The notes under the pieces are model-generated. The model worked only from the letters and a program-made list of their open reading frames with translations. It was not told where the DNA came from and searched no databases. A stretch of DNA of 64,000 nucleotides, taken from contig JAUCBJ010008382.1 in NCBI GenBank assembly GCA_032718475.1, positions 1-64,000 on the forward strand, given 5' to 3'. Each line of letters opens with the position of its first letter. Position 1 is the first letter of the stretch. Positions 19,722-29,582 of this stretch are shown here, one piece after another. The position numbers were made by a program, and so were the translations under genes. Origin of the DNA: Nemertoderma westbladi. Its lineage: Eukaryota > Xenacoelomorpha > Nemertodermatida > Nemertodermatidae.

Positions 19722-21349
19722 ATCTGCTATCTGAGTTTATTAATATCAAATAAGTTTATATTTAGGCGAGCGGGCGTCGCTGCCTACCTCTCTTTGCCCC
19801 CGGACAGTGGGATTCTCAGCGCCGATGTACCGTCGTCGCGGTGTTTACGCCAACATGTAGCAACATCACGACAACGATAACCGGCACAAGTCACTCCACT
19901 GTCCGTCCCAAAGGCTTGAATCCACTTTAGGTTCTTTCTATAGGAGAGTTGGGCTACTTTCACAATTGTGACTAGCTACTGTAAACACACCTTAGCAGTA
20001 ACATTCACCTACAAACGCACAAATTCCACACAACTGTCACCAATTGTACACATACAGGCCATTTGTCCGTTAGTCAGTGCCTTCCAGAATGTCACGTTAT
20101 TACTGTGTATCCTTGGATACTAACAGTGTGCTATGTATTCTCTATGCTATGCAATGTGACAAGCTTTCTATTGTTCTCTTAACTTGCTTCTAATTCTAGC
20201 GTGGGTGTTGCTATGGTGACATTATGGAAAGCTAGCGGTAGAATTAGAGTAATTCTCATGCATACAGATCTGGGATGCTATTTAATAATAATTCTTTAAT
20301 TGTCAATATCCTCTTTATACATGATTTTATTAATTTTATCGGCTATTGACTATATGTTGGAGATTCTCGCACTCTAATACACTCAATAGGATGAATCTCC
20401 GCTCCCATGATCTATTAATTAATGGAATTTTGGGAATGTTATAAATTGCATAAAACGACAATTTATGAAATTCATTTAAAATATGAATTTAAATTTATTC
20501 CCGTGAATTTTATTATTTGATGTTAAAATTGACACAATTTGATTCCAGAGCAGGTCTGGGGACATAGGATCCTTAATTCTATGAAATTTGTCTTTTAAGA
20601 GTATCGGTAAGTGCTACGATATCTTAATTGACTAGAAATTTTAAAGGATCTAAATTTTACAGATTTTAATAAATATTAAATTAATATTTAAGATGGGCAC
20701 CGATTTATTCCAGAACTTGTCTGGGGACGTTAACCACTGATTCTAGAATTTGTCTTTCAAGTATATCGGTGGGTGCCGCGATATCTTAATCGACTAGAAT
20801 TACAGATGGTCAAAAGGTTTAACAGATTTATTTGCGTTTTACGCTACTGTTAGAGGGACATCACGCTACTATAAGTATTATTTAATATAAGGTAGAAGAG
20901 CAATATCGCACGAAGCAATGTCAGTGTGAAGAGGCAAGTCGTTTCCAAGGTCTACCCAGAGCTTGGTTTAGCTGAGACACGAGGATCTGAACTTTGCATT
21001 CCTAATACTCTGCCTACCAATAATACTTGAATATAGTAGTGGCTTTATTGTACTTTAATAAGTACAGACATTTCATCTTACTGTAGTCACGTATTTATAA
21101 TATGATACGGACAGTAAGGAAAGAGAAAAATAATTATTTCTCGCCGTCGCACTAAATATATATTATAAGTAATTACGTACGTAATAAACACTAATATATT
21201 GCACTAATCTACTAAATAATCACTAAAATAACATTCTACTAAATAAAATTAAAGAAAACGATTATAATAAAATTACATAATAATACATACATAAATATAA
21301 AATAAAACAAATATAAAATGATATAGTCACACGCCCACTCCATATGTTA
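19722..21349 (-). other. 1.6-kb non-coding spacer between ORF1 and ORF2, conserved in both copies
   Basis: AT-rich and free of plausible genes, yet clearly homologous to 60799-62446 of copy 2. It contains a duplicated module of about 100 bp, listed separately. Possible roles are a splice acceptor or subgenomic start for ORF2, an IRES, or a packaging or export element. The sequence does not decide between these. Confidence 0.6.
20540..20810 (-). repeat. Two-copy tandem module, spacing about 166 bp, in the ORF1-ORF2 spacer
   Basis: In plus-strand order, modules starting ATTCCAGA...GTCTGGGGAC and ending GCGATATCTTAAT..GACTAGAA appear at about 20541-20635 and 20707-20800. Both are also present in the spacer of copy 2 (about 61345-61625). 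Each carries short near-palindromes (CCAGA..TCTGG, TCTAGAA). Conservation in position and number in two diverged copies suggests a cis-acting role. Confidence 0.6.
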
Positions 21350-24300
21350 TTACGTTATGGAGTCCCTAGATATTTGTCGGATTAGGGAAGTGGTCGTAGG
21401 AAGAGTATCTTGCCTTCCATAGTTTCCGGACAGTTTTCGGTCTCTTTCCAGTAAACATAAACGACTAGCTGGGTGATTGAGTTGTTGTGTTACTTTCTCC
21501 GCTCCCTTGGCCTGTCTAACCTCCGCCGTGGTAAGATGAGGAGGCCATTCTTCTTCTTCTTTACTTAAGAAGTCGGATCCACCTAACCAGCCTGGAGTAT
21601 CTATTAGTTCTTGAGGAGTTGCTCCTCTGGAAGCGATGTCGGCTGGATTAATCGTCCCAAGGCAATGTCTCCATTGATCTACATTGGAGTTAATATCGTC
21701 ATTATCTGAGGAGTATGGTGTTCCCTCAGTTGGATCGTCCACATCACTGCTCTCCATTTCCCATTCCTTTACTTGGTATACCTGTTGTTGAGGTAATCTC
21801 TCTTTGAGAGTTCTACGGGAAGGGCCAGTGAAGTACCAACCTACTCTAGTTCTTACCGCATAGGTTTGCAGTGGCTGCGGTTGAGCCGGCCGTTTCTCCA
21901 ATGTCTCGAGCGCCTCATGCGCGTTTTGGCCGATGAGTATTTGCACTCCAGGATAATCTGTCTGGAATCGAGGTATCTTAAGATGTTGGATGCTCTCATC
22001 CTCGTCCCAATTATAAAGGTCTGCTTGGGTAGTAGCGAAGTTCTTTATAGCCACCATTTTTACCGACCTTATACCTTGTGCTCCTAATTTATCCTGGGGG
22101 GTGGACAACACACCTACATAGTAGTCTGCCGTTAGGGTAGATTTCCAAACCTGCATAATTCCTGACATATTCAATTTAGTCCGGAATTTGGGTTGTCCAG
22201 CAAAGATATCTTCGGCTAGTTCTTGATCGATGAATGTTCCTGTGCTGCCGGAGTCAAGGAGGGCGTTCACTATGTAACTTTTGTTAGGACCGTGAACTCT
22301 TACCTGCACTACAGGAAATTCTCTGATTCCTACGTTGGAAGTTGGAGCTTTCCAAGATGGTTGTCTGTCAAAGGTAGTTGGGGGGAACTCATTGTCGGTG
22401 TCCTTTTCATGCGTAAGTGCTCGATACACTGCGGTATTTATTAGGTAACAGGATTCGTTGGCGTCGGAGAATTCGTCCGTATAGAATCCTTCCATCTCAG
22501 ATTCTTGATCAGTGTCATTTACATCACTGAATTGGACATGTAGTTCGGGCTCACTTACCTGACTCGGGTTGTCTCGTTCGAACTCACTGTGTAACAAGAT
22601 GTGATGTTTCGCGCCACACTTTGCACACTTTACGTCGGAGTAACAGGTTCGCCGTTGGTGTCCTGATCTGAGGCAATTATAGCATAACCGCTTATTCCAC
22701 AGGACTGTACGTCTGTCTACAAGGGATTTCTTTAGAAATTCAGCACACGCACTCAAACGGTGGGGCCCGTCGCACAGCGCACATTTTGGTTTGATGTTAC
22801 TCACCTTACCTTGGGTAACGTTATGCACTCTCGTTCTTTCTTCGGGCTTTCTTCCGTGAATTCTCTTAGGAGACGTAGGAGGAGTTGTTGTTACCTGTTC
22901 TCTCCTGTCACTGGTTCGAGACTTGTATTTACTTACGTCTTTATAGGTCTTGTTGTCATAGTAAGATTTTGCTGTGTCTTTCCCGCTGTCCTCTTCTTGA
23001 GAAGCTTGGCTTTCGCCGTCGTCAGTATAACACACTGGTATTATCCTTCTCCTAGAAACGGGTTTCTCACTTACCTTATTTTCCGATGTTTTCTCTCTGG
23101 ACTGCTTTATGAGTTGTAATTTTACTTCACTATCTAAGAAGGACATGAGATCAGCCATGGTAGGGCTTCGTCGTTGCTGCTCATTCATGTACAACACTTT
23201 CTTGTCCCAACGCGTACATACCCCACCCTTTGGTAAAGTAGAGACTACTGCTCCAATAACCATGGAACTCTGATATTCATGAGACTTACCTAACCAGTCC
23301 AATTGTCTACAGATTTCCTGAATCTCATCGGAAAACTCTATAATACCGCTACTAAGGAAGTTTCGGGGGGCTACTAATTTTGCATACAAATACTTAGCTA
23401 TGTTATCCTTGTTACCATACCTGATGTTTAATGTATCCCAAACTTGTCTTAATCCTTCTGGATGTCCAATAAACTTTAACGCCATTAACTTGGGAGGTCC
23501 TTCCAAGCACTTGATGAGGAACCTAAGTTTCTCTCCGTTAGATAGCACAGAGTTCTGTATGCTGTCTTTGTAATATTCGTTGAAAGGTAACCATTTCATC
23601 TCATCTCCATTGAATTTGACGATCTCTCCCACTTTAACCGCTTGGCGGGCTTCTGTTCTAGCCATCTGACGCGTAAAGCTTTCTTGGGCCATCGTGTTAT
23701 TTAATATCGAATTATCGGTATATAAATTTCTCGGATCATTGTCAGGTCTATAGGGAATATCATTAACAACAGGTCTATAATCACCCTTAATAGGGTTTGC
23801 TATAGGAGTTTCTACTTCACTAGCAGTATAGATGCGTATAGGCTCCATACCTTGCGCATGTAATACTTCAGACCTAACAGGTAGACACAATGTTACAGGG
23901 GGTATTGGTATGCCCTTTTGTATATTGACTAATTTGTCGCGTTCCAGTGCGATACTTTGCTGCACTTCTTGCAATTCTGCCCTACCTTCCCTTACTGTTC
24001 CCTTAAGCTGGTGGACAGTCTCCTGCATCTGTCCGAGCAGGAGATTCATCCCCCGCCGTCCCTCCTCTACCCACTCGACCGCCGAAGCGGGAGTCGCCAA
24101 CATTGTAGCGGGCTGACGTGGGACGACGGGAGACAAATCTTTGATTTCTCTCTCAGCTTCCAGGACAGGGATATTCTCATGGGCTGTTCTACCGGGTACA
24201 GGCAGTGTAGTACTGTGTAAAGGGAATTTAGAGTTAAGCTCTGGAAGTACAGGGGTCTCTAGCACAGAAGTGACTTTGGGAATGACAGGCCTAATTATTT

Positions 24301-25111
24301 CAGGCTCATCAACTATTGTAGGGAGTCTTTTGACCCGAATAATTTGTTCTGTGGGTTCTGTATTGCCTAAGTCTGCGCTAGTTAGTTGTCTTCTAACCGC
24401 CGGGGGCAAATTAGGCAATTTGTGGCGGTGAGATGTTTTTCTACGCCTGCTTAGACGAGATCTATTTCCTCCGCCTTCAGGATCGGTGGTTTCGCTTTCC
24501 TCCGATGATGTGTATCCCTGGCGCTTGGGAGTAGATCGACTCCTCATCTGCATTTGACTAGCAGTTAACTGTTTATTTATGCAGTCTTGCGTCTCTTGAA
24601 GATTTTCCAACTCCAGTTGTGTGGTCTCTTCAGACGCTCTCTGTTCTGCGTCTGCCAATGCTATTGCTGCTGCTGCTTTGGCTGCTTCTACTGTCGCTGC
24701 AGCTTTTGCTTCTGCTACTGCCTCTGCCGCTTTCGCCGGTGCTACTGCCTTTGCCTCTTCCACTGCCGCTGCTGCCTTTGCCGCTTCCACTGCCGCTGCC
24801 GCTTTTGCCTCTTCCACTGACGCTGCCGCTTTCGCCGCTGCTACTGCTCTTTTGTCCTCTATCCGCCTTTTCTTTACTTGTTCTTCTTGGACTCTAGCGA
24901 GGCGGAGTTTTTCATCAAATTCAGCTTGGTTAGCAGCTAACATTTCAGCATCGATTGAGTCTAACACACGCTGGGTTCCTTCACTATTAGGGGAAAGTCC
25001 AGACAGCCGTCTCCTCAACTCTTCGTCTCCTAGGAATCGCTGATAGTCGGACAGATATATGTCTATGGCGTCTCGCGTTCGTGGTCTCTCTGCGGTCTCT
25101 TCGCCTTCCAC
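21350..25111 (-). CDS. BEL/Pao-type Gag-protease with vestigial pol (ORF1, main part)
   Basis: A 1253-residue open segment. An Ala/Glu/Lys-rich helical stretch lies at about 90-160. A BEL/Pao capsid region resembling DUF1759 spans about 490-660 (VKFNGDEMKWLPFNEYY, WDTLNIRYGN, LPKGG). Three Cys/His motifs lie at about 774-847 (CALCDGPH, CYNCLRSGHQRRTC, CAKCGAKHH). A retropepsin-like protease has ALLDSGSTGTFID near 950 and ILIGQNAHEAL downstream. Then comes WRHC..NPADIASRGATPQEL near 1150, which in BEL/Pao lies between RNase H and integrase, and a short integrase C-terminal vestige (RLCLLERD). RT, RNase H and the integrase core are absent. The ATG at 25111 is probably not the real start: relative to copy 2, about 130 bp are missing just upstream, which puts the N-terminal segment (25063-25896) out of frame. 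Confidence 0.85.
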   Translation of the reverse strand: MEGEETAERPRTRDAIDIYLSDYQRFLGDEELRRRLSGLSPNSEGTQRVLDSIDAEMLAANQAEFDEKLRLARVQEEQVKKRRIEDKRAVAAAKAAASVEEAKAAAAVEAAKAAAAVEEAKAVAPAKAAEAVAEAKAAATVEAAKAAAAIALADAEQRASEETTQLELENLQETQDCINKQLTASQMQMRSRSTPKRQGYTSSEESETTDPEGGGNRSRLSRRRKTSHRHKLPNLPPAVRRQLTSADLGNTEPTEQIIRVKRLPTIVDEPEIIRPVIPKVTSVLETPVLPELNSKFPLHSTTLPVPGRTAHENIPVLEAEREIKDLSPVVPRQPATMLATPASAVEWVEEGRRGMNLLLGQMQETVHQLKGTVREGRAELQEVQQSIALERDKLVNIQKGIPIPPVTLCLPVRSEVLHAQGMEPIRIYTASEVETPIANPIKGDYRPVVNDIPYRPDNDPRNLYTDNSILNNTMAQESFTRQMARTEARQAVKVGEIVKFNGDEMKWLPFNEYYKDSIQNSVLSNGEKLRFLIKCLEGPPKLMALKFIGHPEGLRQVWDTLNIRYGNKDNIAKYLYAKLVAPRNFLSSGIIEFSDEIQEICRQLDWLGKSHEYQSSMVIGAVVSTLPKGGVCTRWDKKVLYMNEQQRRSPTMADLMSFLDSEVKLQLIKQSREKTSENKVSEKPVSRRRIIPVCYTDDGESQASQEEDSGKDTAKSYYDNKTYKDVSKYKSRTSDRREQVTTTPPTSPKRIHGRKPEERTRVHNVTQGKVSNIKPKCALCDGPHRLSACAEFLKKSLVDRRTVLWNKRLCYNCLRSGHQRRTCYSDVKCAKCGAKHHILLHSEFERDNPSQVSEPELHVQFSDVNDTDQESEMEGFYTDEFSDANESCYLINTAVYRALTHEKDTDNEFPPTTFDRQPSWKAPTSNVGIREFPVVQVRVHGPNKSYIVNALLDSGSTGTFIDQELAEDIFAGQPKFRTKLNMSGIMQVWKSTLTADYYVGVLSTPQDKLGAQGIRSVKMVAIKNFATTQADLYNWDEDESIQHLKIPRFQTDYPGVQILIGQNAHEALETLEKRPAQPQPLQTYAVRTRVGWYFTGPSRRTLKERLPQQQVYQVKEWEMESSDVDDPTEGTPYSSDNDDINSNVDQWRHCLGTINPADIASRGATPQELIDTPGWLGGSDFLSKEEEEWPPHLTTAEVRQAKGAEKVTQQLNHPASRLCLLERDRKLSGNYGRQDTLPTTTSLIRQISRDSIT

Positions 25112-25896
25112 TTGAGAAAGGGTGGCCTCGGTTGGTCCTCAAAAGCTGATAGGATTAGTCGAATGCGTAGGGTTCTTTCGCGTACTTGATATAGCAGTTC
25201 TTCCTGCTCTTGAGGTCCTTGGGGTTGTCGAAACAGTTGTTCTTCTAATCGCTCTAAGGAGCCGAAGAATCCCTGCACATATCCTGCTGCCGACCTCTTC
25301 CAAACAGCTGGATCCATCGTATCTTTAGCCACTCCCATCCTGTGTATATCTTCCCAAGTAGCCTCGGACAGATCTAACGGGAGTCCGGGTCCGGGAAAGT
25401 TCCATTGTGACTCGACAATAGACATCAATTCTTCCCTGGTGTATCCCACATAATTATCTTGGGTTGCTCGCTTATTTCTCGCCCAATCGGCTTGATGTTC
25501 CTCCACCGCAATCAATATAGTAGTTAGCACTGCGGCAGGAAGGGTGAGAAGGGGGTCCGAGTAGGCTTTAGCCGCCATCTGCAATCCGCGTTCGGGGGTC
25601 AGCTCGACAGTATCCGAATTACTGGAGCTATCGGATCGCTGGGAACAAGTTTCTTGACTAGGCTGTTGCTGCTGTGGGACAGCTGCTTCCTGGTTCCGTT
25701 TGACTTGGGCCCGAGTGCCGATGATAGACCTACGGTGTTGGATTAGCTTAGGGTCTGATACTTCTACTGGAGGGATGACCTTTCTTTCAGTAGGAGGTGA
25801 GCTGAACTCCTTTCTTAATCGCTCCACACTCCTATCTGTGTCACAGATGGTTGTATCGATTAGACTGTCTGACAGGTTTTGCTGAGTGTCAGACAT
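25063..25896 (-). CDS. N-terminal segment of BEL-type ORF1 (frame-disrupted)
   Basis: 277 residues starting MSDTQQNLSDSLIDTTICD, matching the start of ORF1 in copy 2 (MSDTKQNLSDSLLDVTICD). The segment is acidic and Gln/Ser-rich, then compact from about residue 105 (LTLPAAVLTTILIAVEEHQ, ESQWNFPGPGLPLDLSEATW). After LILSAFED the frame is shifted by a deletion of about 130 bp relative to copy 2 (56535-56664), so the last 30 residues are out-of-frame sequence overlapping the next segment. It is probably the matrix-like N-terminus of Gag. Unless a frameshift or splice restores the frame, this copy makes only a truncated product. Confidence 0.75.
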   Translation of the reverse strand: MSDTQQNLSDSLIDTTICDTDRSVERLRKEFSSPPTERKVIPPVEVSDPKLIQHRRSIIGTRAQVKRNQEAAVPQQQQPSQETCSQRSDSSSNSDTVELTPERGLQMAAKAYSDPLLTLPAAVLTTILIAVEEHQADWARNKRATQDNYVGYTREELMSIVESQWNFPGPGLPLDLSEATWEDIHRMGVAKDTMDPAVWKRSAAGYVQGFFGSLERLEEQLFRQPQGPQEQEELLYQVRERTLRIRLILSAFEDQPRPPFLKWKAKRPQRDHERETP

Positions 25897-25977
25897 GTTT
25901 AGCTATACAGTTGAATGCTTACTGCTATAGTTACAGTTAAAGCAAGTCTAGTAATTCAGTATGACTGTTGGCCTAGT

Positions 25978-26265
25978 ACCGGTAATTTATTGCAGTATAT
26001 TAGAATACCGGTATGTACTTATAATATATATAAGTATTGTAAACTAGTTTTGTCACAGAGTACCGGTATATAAATTTAGCACAAATATATATAAATATAT
26101 AATAGGCCTATCGTGAATACCGGTATACAGCTTACACTTATAGTATATATAAGTATAATTATGAACTAGAATTAATTACAGAATACCGGTATGATTGTAG
26201 CTCAAATTTATAGAAATAAATATAATAAGCCTATGGTAAATACCGGTATGTCAATTATTTTAGAA
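25978..26265 (-). repeat. Tandem repeat of about 127 bp with ATACCGGTAT palindromes
   Basis: Imperfect units of about 125-130 bp, 2 to 2.5 copies. Each has paired ATACCGGTAT-type palindromes and a TAGGCCTA or similar motif between them. A similar block is present in copy 2 at about 55390-55690, so it belongs to the element. Confidence 0.65.
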
Positions 26266-27270
26266 TAATTGAATTTCTGAATATTTTAGGGTTACTTGGT
26301 TACTTTAACTTACTTTATTACCGTTATTTAAGCAGTAGTCCAACTGATATTGAGACCTAGTTGTTGTATGGCAGGCCTACTATTTATAAATCGTTTGAGT
26401 TGATTTATAATATTTATATACCCGTTTAAAATGGGTTTTGTCAATATTTGAAATAAATGTTATTATTTCTGGGGGAAGTCACTACACAGAAGCTGTGCGC
26501 TCTCAGTGAAGTGCTATTTATTTGACACTAAAACAGATAATTCTAATTTACCTAAGTTACTTAATACTACAAATTACTTACGATACGGGTGAGATTAAAT
26601 CTCTAATTAAACACAACAAAAATATTACGTACGAAATTTTTAGGGTAATTTTACAGGAAGTCTACAAACCAGTCTAACAAAGGGTTAGATTTCTGGTTAT
26701 TACAACGGACAGGGTACTACGGTATTTGAAAATAATAAGTAGTAGTAAATATATTGCACTGTCCAGATAGGAAAAATACCACCGCCTGACGACCTATAGC
26801 CGTATCGCTATAGGTACTACGTTATGTATCACGGAGTGTTCCTACCTGGAAGTTAATTACCGCAGACTACCAGATCCAACGTGCCTATTAACCACTTTAC
26901 AACACAAATATACTGCCTACACACTAATTACCTTCGGAAAGCACTGTACACTAAACCCTAAATTAGGTACAAGTACTGGTACAACAAATAATCAGTAGTT
27001 AAATATACTTGAACAGTTAAAAGAACCACGGCATCTGCTGGAGTGACCAGAGCACAAAGTCACCAGTCTTTTCCTACGCCAAGCAGCCCGTGTAGTACCG
27101 GGGTTAATTTAACTATAACGGTATGTGTATCAAACACAATTACTGTAGGAATAAACTTGGGGACATGAATGTTGCGAATAATCGCATAAACTCTGAATAA
27201 TAAATATTATGCTACCCGTACAGAATACTCAAACAAATACAAACCAAACGCTGGCAGACTACCACCAAGC

Positions 27271-27750
27271 CTAAATAAACTACCGTACGTGCAGATTCCG
27301 AAATCGTTAGTTAGTATGCGTTCTAACACGGTAGTACGACTTATTCTTTAAGAGGGGATTGACCTTACAGCTATGGCTGCCCCAACTTACTAACTGGCAC
27401 TTTATCAGACAAACTCTACACACGCAGCAATCTCTTCAGACCTAATAATAGCTAGACAACAATCCAGCCTACAAAGTATCTGAGTAATAACTATTACGGT
27501 ACCTGAACAGACCACACAAACAAACACAGGCCAAAGCGCTGGCAGAATACTGTCAAGCCTAAATAAACTACAGTATGTGCAGATTCCGAAATTGTTAGTT
27601 AGTATGCGTTCTAACACGGTAGTACGACTTATTCTTTAAGAGGGGATTGACCTTACAGCTATGGCTGCCCCAACTTACTAACTGGCACTCTATCGGACAA
27701 ACTCTACACACGCAGTAATCTCTCCAAACCCAACAACAATCCGACAACAG
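27271..27750 (-). repeat. 288-bp tandem repeat (about 1.7 units) in the leader
   Basis: The motif CTAAATAAACTAC begins at 27271 and again at 27559, and about 190 bp of the second unit follow. The same duplication, with a 289-bp period, is seen in copy 2 at 53919 and 54208. The duplicated leader is therefore an old family trait. Confidence 0.8.
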
Positions 27751-27944
27751 TCCGGCCTACAATTATCTGAACAATCTGAGCAGACTTACACGTCTTCAGC
27801 TCAATATTAACTTACTAGGAAATAAAACTGACAGAAATAGACCTAAGTAAAATCCCAATAAAAACCAGGCGTCCCCGATTTAATATCGAGACCTACCGGT
27901 ATACAATAATCAAAATCGAATAATACTAATGTACTTATACTGGA

Positions 27945-28075
27945 AGTACCGGTTAGGACAGTTGGGCCTACAGGCCTACAGAAGTACCGGTTCTGGCAGT
28001 TGGACCTACGGACCACAGCAGTACCGGTTCTGGCAGTTGGGCCTACTGACCTACAGAAGTACCGGTTCAGGTTTA
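27945..28075 (-). repeat. 38-bp minisatellite next to the 5' LTR
   Basis: AGTACCGGTT starts at 27945, 27983, 28020 and 28058, giving three and a half units containing CAGTTGGGCCTAC. It sits within 60 bp of the 5' LTR, where packaging or primer-binding signals are usually found. Confidence 0.75.
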
Positions 28076-28133
28076 CCGGTCGACCGGTACTTTCAACTTT
28101 ATTGCTTACTGCAATAAAGTCAATAACTGTTAT

Positions 28134-29384
28134 TGTACGCGCTTTTGAAGACCTTTAGCAGTTTAACCTGCCAAAATTTATATGTCTTTTGGTTTATAAA
28201 TAGACTTTAGAAGATGACAAATATTTAATACCAATAAACACAACATTAGCAGAAGCCAGCCTAGTGCGCGTCCATTCACCCGCTGGATATACCCGGGAGA
28301 CTGGATTCTGAGGGCTTAGATTATTATTGCAGTGTAAGCTTACTGGATTGTATTATTCGATTGATCGTTAATAATTAATTTCTGACTAATATTATTTACT
28401 TTCGGGAAATATTAACAGTTCCTTTAGGACGTGGCGCTCTATCTAGGTAATCAGAGATATGACTTATACTAATCACAACGGTAAGTCGGTAAGGCTTATG
28501 ATTCACGTATGAGGCGCATTCTTTAGGAAATGCTTAGTTATCAGTCACAATCATGCACAATACCGGTAACACACAATACTGCTCACTAATTTGCCGACCG
28601 TCAATGAATTTTATCATATATAAAGAGAACAGCAACGAATCATGTAGTGCTTACCAAATAGCATTAAATTCACTACAAACCACAACAATATAAGTCGCAA
28701 TCGCTATATATAACCCGTCTCTCTAACCTGTAGTGTATCAAGAAAATTGGGAAATTTGGGTTCTTTATATATGTTCTCCAAATAATATTCGACCAACTAA
28801 TACAAAATATGACAACAGTAAAAGCATTAAGACGGTAGGTTAAGATATGATATGAATGATATGTTGTGACAAGATAACAGTTATACGCTCTATAATTTAA
28901 GCCTACTAATGTTTCTTCTAAAGTATGAAAACGAATTGACTCTAGAGCCGGTGTTCCTGGCCTAGATAGCAACAACACAAAGTATCAAGAAAAAACAGTA
29001 AGACTGAACACTCCCAGTATGATCGGCCGAATACCTCCACATCGACAGAAAAAATCGCTCTGATTGGCTTAAGCTAAACAAAGAACCATGTGTCCAATGG
29101 CTGTTCCCATGTCAGCAACCAGCTGTTAGATGTCGTAATATGAATCATCAAGGCTAAGCTGTGTAAAGGTATTTGGTGCATTGCAGGTTTTTTGCCTTAC
29201 CATGTCCGCCAAAACACGTATATAGCAGAATGACTTTTATGTCCGTTAAAACACCTATAACGGTACCTTGCGGGCGAGGGGAAATTATATATAGTTAGAG
29301 AGCCTTTTAGAGTATTCCAGCGCCTAGGGGGGAAACTGGATTGCGAAGCAAAAGGGCCAGTTATATCCCACAGAAGCTTTTACA
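28134..29384 (-). repeat. 5' LTR of the BEL-type element, 1251 bp
   Basis: It starts TGTACGCG and ends TTTTACA in plus-strand order, and is followed by the right target duplication GGCGA (29385-29389). It equals the reassembled 3' LTR in length and differs at two positions. A 101-codon ORF in the element's own orientation (28978-28673) lies inside it, starting MLLLSRPGTPALES. Its role, if any, is unknown. Confidence 0.95.
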
Positions 29385-29564
29385 GGCGACACAAATTGCC
29401 TGTCATTCGACAATATTAGGTTGTCAAGATACTTTGTTATTCTTGGAATGTCTTGCAACCTTATCAACCTCATTGTTTTCATTATTACTTACTTTGTTTA
29501 TAAACCACCACCACAGAAGTCTGATGATGTAGACCACGGCAGGGACGACAACACTAGGCTGTGA
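29385..29564 (+). pseudogene. SLCO partial copy 2, right part
   Basis: It continues the coding sequence interrupted at 8918, beginning with the duplicated GGCGA and running through TM12 (SRYFVILGMSC) to the same C-terminus (DDNTRL) and TGA. It is nearly identical to the end of the complete gene at 2150-2329. It is followed by the same MITE. Confidence 0.9.
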
Positions 29565-29582
29565 CGTCACCCATCACATACT

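Larger units (their letters stand above)
25897..28133 (-). other. Long 5' leader (2.2 kb) of the BEL-type element
   Basis: No genes are seen. It contains three separate tandem-repeat blocks (listed) and many copies of the palindrome TACCGGTA. It is homologous to 53919-55775 in copy 2. Directly next to the 5' LTR the minus strand reads ATAACAGTTATTGAC, which lacks the TGG expected of a tRNA primer-binding site. A hairpin TTATTGC-TTACT-GCAATAA lies within the next 30 bases. Confidence 0.7.
8919..29384 (-). mobile_element. Large pol-deleted BEL/Pao-type LTR element (copy 1), 15.2 kb without the nested gypsy
   Basis: On the minus strand the order is 5' LTR (29384-28134), leader, ORF1 gag-protease (25896-21350), 1.6-kb spacer, ORF2 (19721-15474) and 3' LTR (15395-8919). 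The LTRs are 1251 bp each once the nested gypsy and its target duplication are removed. They begin TG, end CA, and differ at two positions that I could see, so the insertion is recent. A 5-bp target duplication, GGCGA, is at 8914-8918 and 29385-29389, inside an SLCO fragment. The capsid and protease are of BEL/Pao type. Reverse transcriptase, RNase H and the integrase core are missing, so the element must be non-autonomous. A second copy is at 53919-64000. Confidence 0.9.

Noticed and set aside
21350-25896. Intact autonomous BEL/Pao element
   Set aside because: No RT YVDD/YMDD-type motif, no RNase H, no DDE integrase. Only the linker and the C-terminal vestige remain.
15396-28133. A DNA transposon or Maverick/Polinton with large unknown ORFs
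   Set aside because: No DNA polymerase B, no terminal inverted repeats, no 5-6 bp duplication at inverted ends. Direct LTRs, zinc knuckles and a DSG protease show a retroelement.
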